The notes under the pieces are model-generated. The model made no database searches and was not told the DNA's origin. It saw only the letters and a list, made by a program, of their open reading frames with translations. Shown one piece after another: positions 58,540-64,000 of a stretch of DNA of 64,000 nt. The stretch comes from Reticulitermes lucifugus (lineage: Eukaryota > Arthropoda > Insecta > Blattodea > Rhinotermitidae), in the NCBI GenBank assembly GCA_026260175.1, contig JAKCWW010001848.1, positions 1 through 64,000 of the forward strand. The letters run 5' to 3'. Each line of letters starts with the position of its first letter. Positions within the stretch are counted from its first letter, which is position 1. The position numbers and the translations under genes are program-made.

Positions 58540-60015
58540 TCAAAGGAACTGTGGTTCAAAATACATGACTCGTGCTACGTCCTTACACAGCTTCCGAATA
58601 TCTCCACACCTCTGCCACACATAAGGTCCACGAAGTACTACTAAACAGGGACAATGTTCAATAATTCGCTTTGCAGTAAGACATGCCAATTTGCATGGTG
58701 ACCATGTCCACCAGTTAAATTCCTCTAAATATTTCAGTGGGTTCCTCTTAAGTACAGAGTCAATTATGGTGTTGTCATTACCAACAGCTATAGTTATATC
58801 AACTACTCTTACATTAACACATTGACAGAGTACATATTCAACCATTTCAGGGTTATATTCTAAACGGAGACATAAGCATATAACAGATTTGAAGCCAGGA
58901 AGAGGTGACAAATTTTCTTCAAATGCAGGAATTGATGACGTATCAGATGAAGTAATGTGGAGGCATTTCAGAGAGGAACAAGTTTCTCCAATAGTTTTAA
59001 CATTAATGGGACCGACATCACAGATATCCAAACACTGCAGTTGATTCCAAAATGTAACAAGAAGCTGTTCAATTTGTGGGAATTTAACACATGAAAGTCT
59101 GAGCACTTTTAGATTTTCAAGCCTTTTTAAAGCTGATATATTGCAGTTTCTATCACAGATCAAATTAATTGCTATGAGATTTGGAAACCCGTCAACTAAG
59201 AGACTCAGGTGAGAAGATGTGATTTCGCTACATCCAAAACTTAACAGCTGAGAGGAGCACGTCCAAGTATATCCAAAACCAGATGCTCTGTTATTTGCCA
59301 ATCCATTCAATAACCTTGTAACACCAAATCCAGATATATTAGTTTTCTCTACATTCAACTGCACCAAGTGCTGGAATTTCAGTATGGCATCAACACTTGT
59401 ATCAGTAACATAAATGGACTCATAAACATTAAGACATCTCAGCTGTCCACATGATTCAGAAATAACTTTCAATATACTGTCATCACAGTTACACACGAAA
59501 GTAAATTCTTCCAGATTTGCTGCAATACCAAAACTGTTCAAAAACCAATTTTTCCAGTCTACACATCGTAATTTCCCTATTTGCAATTGCTTCAAGTTAC
59601 TCAGATCTCTTAAAGCTCTGTAGACAAAAGGCACAATGAAATTCCACTCATATCCACATGATAATGCGTGCAAGTGATCTGAACCAAAGTTGAGTTTTGT
59701 AACAGCTGGGTGAATTACTGAAAGTACTAGTACTTGCAGAATTTTCTCACACCATGATTCCTTGATCAAGTCATGTAAGTCATCATACAGATTATCTATT
59801 GATCTCAAAAGTTTGTATGTAACCTCATTGGCTATTGATGGGGGCACTGTATCACAAAGGAGGTCTTTTAAAAGTTTACAAGTTTCTTCAAGTTTTCTGT
59901 ATGCAGAACCTTTGTGATATAATTCCATGAACTGCAGACAAAGAGTGCAAACATAGTCTCCAAGTGCTTCCATTGCCAGATTTACGAGATTATCTGGTTC
60001 AATAAGCTGAATCAT
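58540..60015 (-). CDS. Uncharacterised leucine-rich-repeat protein, 491 aa
   Basis: Single long coding exon, ATG 60015 to stop at 58540. Residues 1-80 are helical (DNLVNLAMEALGDYVCTLCL, VPPSIANEVTYKLLRSID), then about fourteen irregular LRRs of the cysteine-containing, AMN1/FBXL-like kind (LKQLQIGKL, LEEFTFVCNC, LRCLNVYESIYVTDTSVDAI, LVQLNVEKTNISG, LKVLRLSCVKF, LKCLHITSSD, LEEFNWWTW). No signal peptide or transmembrane segment. Layout recalls substrate receptors of cullin-RING ligases (F-box-LRR or ZYG11/ZER1-like), but I cannot see a convincing F-box or VHL box, so function is open. Acceptor TTTTTCAG lies 13 bases upstream of the ATG, so a non-coding first exon is expected. The disrupted copy lies downstream in the same orientation. 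Confidence 0.85.
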   Translation of the reverse strand: MIQLIEPDNLVNLAMEALGDYVCTLCLQFMELYHKGSAYRKLEETCKLLKDLLCDTVPPSIANEVTYKLLRSIDNLYDDLHDLIKESWCEKILQVLVLSVIHPAVTKLNFGSDHLHALSCGYEWNFIVPFVYRALRDLSNLKQLQIGKLRCVDWKNWFLNSFGIAANLEEFTFVCNCDDSILKVISESCGQLRCLNVYESIYVTDTSVDAILKFQHLVQLNVEKTNISGFGVTRLLNGLANNRASGFGYTWTCSSQLLSFGCSEITSSHLSLLVDGFPNLIAINLICDRNCNISALKRLENLKVLRLSCVKFPQIEQLLVTFWNQLQCLDICDVGPINVKTIGETCSSLKCLHITSSDTSSIPAFEENLSPLPGFKSVICLCLRLEYNPEMVEYVLCQCVNVRVVDITIAVGNDNTIIDSVLKRNPLKYLEEFNWWTWSPCKLACLTAKRIIEHCPCLVVLRGPYVWQRCGDIRKLCKDVARVMYFEPQFL

Positions 60016-60120
60016 GATGGTATTATTTCTGAAAAACAGGAATTAAACTTCACAATAAAAGCCAGCTCAATTATAGAATAGAGTATTCATTCCCCACATT
60101 ATAATAAATATGCCCACACA

Positions 60121-60360
60121 CATAGGCGTGGCTAAAGTAGGGCAAATGGTACAGCTGCCCTTCACTGCGGAGGCCAAGGAGTGGCAAAATTAACATTTTA
60201 AATGAAATAGTGTGTTTTCGCTCAAAAATTTTAAATTGTTGAGATGAAATACAAGGAAGTTCAATAAATAATTGTGACTTTTTTTTTGTTTTTAATTTCT
60301 GTTAGGGGTGGCCATTGTGATTACTCACCCAGAGCACCAAAAAACCAAACTATGCCACTG
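60121..60360. mobile_element. hAT-type MITE, copy 3, perfect 8-bp duplication
   Basis: Starts cataggcgtggctaaag and ends actatgccactg. Flanked by CCCACACA at 60113-60120 and 60361-60368. 240 bp, no open frame. Interior matches copy 1 (gctcaaaaattttaaattgt, gttaggggtggccattg). Confidence 0.85.
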
Positions 60361-61426
60361 CCCACACAGACTTCCAAGCGCTTCCAAGAGCCTGCCCATT
60401 CATGCATCTACCCCTTTTAACAACCATCTTAGCAAATCAGCTCACTCAAGAAAATTCATATGAATAGCATGTTAGTATGGGACACCCAAACTTACAGTGT
60501 TTTAATACCTTGCAATTCATAATCACACGGTGGACATGTGAACTTATGTGGTGGGAGTGACCCTAACATCACTAAACACAGTGTCCTGAGATTTGATGTG
60601 ATTATAATTTTAAAAATTCAACTTTCGTGGTGTCCTTTTTTTTTAGAATGTAAAACATGCTGGCTTCATGAAATCTGTGTTTGGCTTTCTATTTGGTGGC
60701 AATGGGAATGGCTTTGTTTCTCGTTGCATTTTGAAATATGAGCTTGTGAATGTTTACAAAATCCATTAATTAGCCCATTCTGAAACACAAACTTACGACC
60801 TGCCTTTACAGCACCGTGGCCATCGGCTACTGGGTACGTAAAAGTGGGTTACAAAAGATCTGTAGGCTTTAAATGTCGCAGGTACATAACGTCTAACGAA
60901 TTCAAATAAACTTCACATTCGGGGGCAGCTATTTGTGGTGACTATTGTAAAGTTCTATCCAACTTCAGATGACCATTGCATACTCACAGAATTCCTGCCC
61001 TTGAGCTTCTGTTTGACTCGTATTCAACGTAACTGAAGCAGTTCATTTCGCATGTTTGCAGTGTAACAGTGCCAAAATCGTGACGGCCTGTTAGGTCACA
61101 CATGTATAAATACCCTAACAAAGCCGGTTAAATTTGTGTCGAAAGGATACACGTTTCAACGACAAGGGATAGTACAGCGGCGGAAGAGATGTATTTTACA
61201 CTGTAATCGAGAAAATATGCTTCGTTTTTTGGGTCCACAGTTCTGGACGCCTGATGTTGAACTTTTCCCATACGGTGACAAGTGCGTGTATGGTGTTCTT
61301 ACAGAAATTACAGTTGTTGATATTTGTATCGTGACATGTTTTATATCCTTCGCTAAGTCCTATTAAATATGTATGGAATTAAATAAATTATATTCTATGT
61401 CCATTTTATCTCATTAAACATTACAT
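60361..61426. other. Upstream of the LRR gene; possible promoter zone
   Basis: 60790-61140 is relatively CpG-rich and may contain the non-coding first exon of the LRR gene. A 76-codon plus-strand frame from 61136 has no recognisable domain. Confidence 0.3.
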
Positions 61427-61441
61427 AACCTACATCCTTCA

Positions 61442-61698
61442 AGGGCCGGGATAGCGTAGTCGGTATAGCGACTCGCTACGGGCTGGACGGTCCGGGGATC
61501 GAATCCCAGTGGGGGCGAGATTTTTCGGTCCTGGGGCCCACCCAGCCTCCTGTATAATGGGTACCGGGGGTAAAGCGGCCGGGGTGTGGAGTTGACCACC
61601 CACCCTCATCTAGCGCCGAGGTTAAAAGAAGAGTAAGAGCTATACCTCTACTCACCCTCTGGGCCTGTTTGGCCTGTTCTAGGGAGAACTTTACCTTT
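61442..61698 (+). mobile_element. SINE-A, full-length tRNA-derived copy with 15-bp duplication
   Basis: RNA polymerase III A box (atagcgtagtcgg, 61451-61463) and B box (ggatcgaatccc, 61495-61506) in a tRNA-like 5' part, then a tRNA-unrelated body ending ctagggagaactttacctt. Flanked by AACCTACATCCTTCA (61427-61441) and AACCTATATCCTTCA (61699-61713), 14/15 identical, so a fairly recent LINE-mobilised insertion. Reference copy for the other SINE-A relics. Confidence 0.9.
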
Positions 61699-61785
61699 AA
61701 CCTATATCCTTCACTAACGACTTAGGCAGACAGAACAAATGCACACTTGTCCCACTTAATATATACAGTTTTACTGTGAAGACCA

Positions 61786-61850
61786 GTGCTTCTCAACTGG
61801 AGTGTGCCATGAACTTTGGTCAAGTGTGCCACGAAGCTCAAAATAGAATG
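61786..61850. mobile_element. hAT-like terminus fragment
   Basis: CAGTGCTTCTCAACTGGAGT followed by gtgccatgaactttggtc and gtgtgccacgaagct. Typical of hAT-type MITE ends; second end not identified. Confidence 0.4.
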
Positions 61851-62344
61851 ATTACATAAAATGAAATATGTTTTCTCTACACGCACGCACACACAAGAAA
61901 TTGTGCCATAAGCAGGGCTACCATACATCCATCACAAGAAAGGAGAACACTTATCACTTATGGACCATAAAAAAGGGGACACATTTTATTTCCCTCACAA
62001 GTACATAAAAACCACAAAGAAACAACAGATAAAACATATGGAATTTTAGTATGTCAGTTCTAGGCACAAGCACATTTTTCAGTGGATCCAGTTTTCCTCA
62101 GGAGTGCAGAAACACTATGAATATAAGTATTAACCTCTTCACAAGACATTCTTAAAACTGTACTGTTCCTTTAATTGAGTCAGCAGACAACATGTTGCTC
62201 TCTTTTATCCATTGCATTAGGGAGAAAACTCGATGTTCCCATTACAATTTTATATTTAATATTTTCATTTAGTATTTCATATTACTCTTCATCAGTTTTA
62301 TTTCCTGTAATCATATTTGTATTTTATCTTTTACTACAATAGTA

Positions 62345-62400
62345 CTATGATCTCTGAGGATGGTTGTTAAACTGAAACATTAGAATTTTATGACAAGCGT
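62345..62400 (+). ncRNA. Hammerhead-ribozyme-like motif with complete core boxes
   Basis: CTGAGGA (62354-62360), stem region TGGTTGTTAAACT, GAAA (62374-62377), CATT with predicted cleavage after 62381, then AGAATTTTATGAC. Core nucleotides CUGANGA, GAAA and U-U are all present. Helix I has only three clear pairs (TCT/AGA) and helix II about three. Probably the terminal part of a Penelope-like element. Confidence 0.5.
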
Positions 62401-62689
62401 ACCACGCTGGTTTTACTATCTTATTATACTGGTGTACATGGTAATAATGTGTTATAAAAATGATCATTATAAATTTCAATAAACATTGCATGCTTGATTT
62501 TTTATGAAAAACTCTTCAACTGGAAGCATGTGGTGCAAAGATAGCTGAAGTGACAGTCCACAGATTTCCTCTGGTTTGATCCAAAGCCATGAAAATATTG
62601 TGGGAAGAAAGGGCATGGCAGTACATATGGCTTTAGTTTTATTGAAGTTCAAATAGCACTATCACTCACAGTTAGGCCAAAATATTTAC

Positions 62690-62955
62690 CTGATTACCAA
62701 AGCTGTAAAATATTATACGATTATTGTGCATTTTTAAACATGTCTCCCTGTAGGCCCATGTATTAACACCCACTCTGGCATAGTCCTCTTCTATGATGAT
62801 ATCCAACACAGCCCAAAGATGTTTACCTAATTGTGATGTGACCTCTGTGACATACTGTGTATGACTGGGAAGCTGGAGGTCCAAACCTCCTTCAACCAGG
62901 TGAACTGGTATACGCAGAATGTTTTTCTCATTAAACAGCAATTTAAATACAAAAG
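62690..62955 (-). CDS. Candidate internal exon of an unidentified gene
   Basis: Open from acceptor TTTACTCAG (exon starts 62955) to donor GTAAAT, 88 codons after two carried bases (enters phase 1, leaves phase 0). Reads LLFNEKNILRIPVHLVEGGL, LGKHLWAVLDIIIEEDYARV, GVNTWAYRETCLKMHNNRII, FYSFGNQ. Balanced composition and good splice sites suggest a real exon, but I do not recognise the family. The rest would lie right of the window and to the left; it cannot join the LRR exon, because phase 0 entry there meets a stop at once. Confidence 0.45.
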
Positions 62956-63629
62956 CTGAGTAAATAAGTGTGTCTGCTACAAAATTAGTGTCATACAGTC
63001 CATCCCACCTTCAGATCTGCAAAGCGTCAGTCTGTGTCATAGCTCTGTTTCATCAGGTGAAGGAGGCTCCTGTGACTGGCTGCCAGTGGGCACATATGCA
63101 CGATACAGCCACAAGTAACTGCAAGCAAGCACCTGACTGATGCCCACTGTATTATGTGTCTCCGGCACACAGAGAAGTTTTAGGCAGCAGCACCACCAAG
63201 AAAAATTATTTTAGGTTACCTTGCAATGGTATCTGAGACAAACACTTCTAATTTTTATGTATCATCTTTTTGCATTTGGTTCTGTCACAAAATGATAATG
63301 AAACAGCATCATAAAAGATACATTATTCTTGGTATCACATTACCATTGGTTCAGGCAGCTTTTTAATAAAGTTATACAGACAGAACTTGATGCCTAGAGT
63401 TATTGAATACATACATACATATTTTTTTTTAATTTATTGAAGTTATTGAATAAAAAGTGATTCCTGAAGTTAGTAGTAATGATAGAAATTTATATAATCC
63501 ACATCATACTAGTGGAAAACTATTTTCTTAAAATTATGCTTTTTGATTCAGCAACCTAACAAATAATATGACTAATAACTGAAGAAGTAGTAAATTCATT
63601 TATCAATCAAGACAACCATGCTTTCTTTA

Positions 63630-64000
63630 TCATAGCAGGTCATTTACATTTTATACAACAGAAGAACAATCATACCAATAACACATTGCATGTACTTCAC
63701 ACAATGTCTCTTATTTGTAAACTATAACAATTAAATCTGCAATCTTCCTTGTTCTACAACAGTGGTGAGGTAAGTATCCCTTAGTTCCTGTGGGAAAACG
63801 TTTGTTGACAGCAAGTGCTCATTCTTGCCATTCACTCAGTGCTCTCCTTCTCCTGTGGTGGATTTTCCTACAGAAAAATATGTTACGGAGAACATTAAAA
63901 TATACAAAAATAGGCATATGCTCAGAAACATTTTGTGGTAAGACTGGATTTCAGTCATGAATGTCACCAAGTACAAGAATGACACTCACCAGACCAGTGG
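63630..64000. repeat. Long dispersed repeat, copy 2
   Basis: Colinear with 33840-34217: gtacttcacacaatgtct, gtgaggtaagtatcccttag, ctctccttctcctgtggtgg, ttttcctacagaaaaa, ggtaagactgg, caccaagtacaagaa, ending cagtgg at the window edge. May continue beyond. Confidence 0.75.

Noticed and set aside
61136-61366. Plus-strand 76-codon gene divergent from the LRR gene
   Set aside because: No domain, no homologue recognised, no splice or termination evidence.
61451-61506. True tRNA gene
   Set aside because: A and B boxes are present, but the cloverleaf is not convincing and the sequence continues into a SINE body with target duplications.

Overview
This window is insect nuclear DNA. It is AT-rich, its genes are split by introns of hundreds to thousands of bases, and most of the space is worn transposable-element sequence. 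The repeats (one dispersed family with a recurring CTGAAGATGGAGGCAGCAGG core, tRNA-type SINEs, hAT, piggyBac and mariner MITEs, Penelope-like remnants) look most like a termite or cockroach (Blattodea). That placement is inference from repeat style and from intron-rich, conserved genes.

All recognisable genes lie on the minus strand. From left to right: (1) loquacious (loqs/TARBP2-like), 579-7524, five coding exons giving two dsRNA-binding domains and the linker; the third domain lies beyond the left edge. (2) An M-Ras GTPase, 23280-28808, four coding exons, 197 codons, complete from P-loop to a C-terminal CILL prenylation box. (3) ERCC3/XPB (haywire), 37154-52945, seventeen coding exons, 807 codons, complete; every junction was phased by hand, and intron 2 uses a GC donor. 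(4) A broken leucine-rich-repeat gene, 56199-57786, and beside it its intact paralogue, 58540-60015 (491 aa). (5) One unidentified candidate exon, 62690-62955.

The genes are unrelated housekeeping or signalling functions: small-RNA loading (loqs), MAPK-type signalling (M-Ras), transcription initiation and DNA repair (XPB). There is no operon logic. The loqs-Mras gap (7.5-23.3 kb) and the Mras-ERCC3 gap (28.8-37.2 kb) hold repeats and stretches where I see nothing. CpG-richer stretches near 8.1-9.7, 31.5-32.4 and 52.9-53.5 kb may be promoters.

The most unusual structure is repeat-borne. At least three kinds of Penelope-like or short repeats carry the conserved boxes of a hammerhead ribozyme (CTGANGA, then a short stem, then GAAA), including a four-unit tandem array at 21.16 kb. 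ERCC3 intron 15 contains an inverted repeat with arms of about 380 bp that would fold into a long dsRNA. loqs intron 3 has a nearly perfect 79-nt hairpin. The last exon of M-Ras has a decayed duplicate upstream with a mariner relic between the two.
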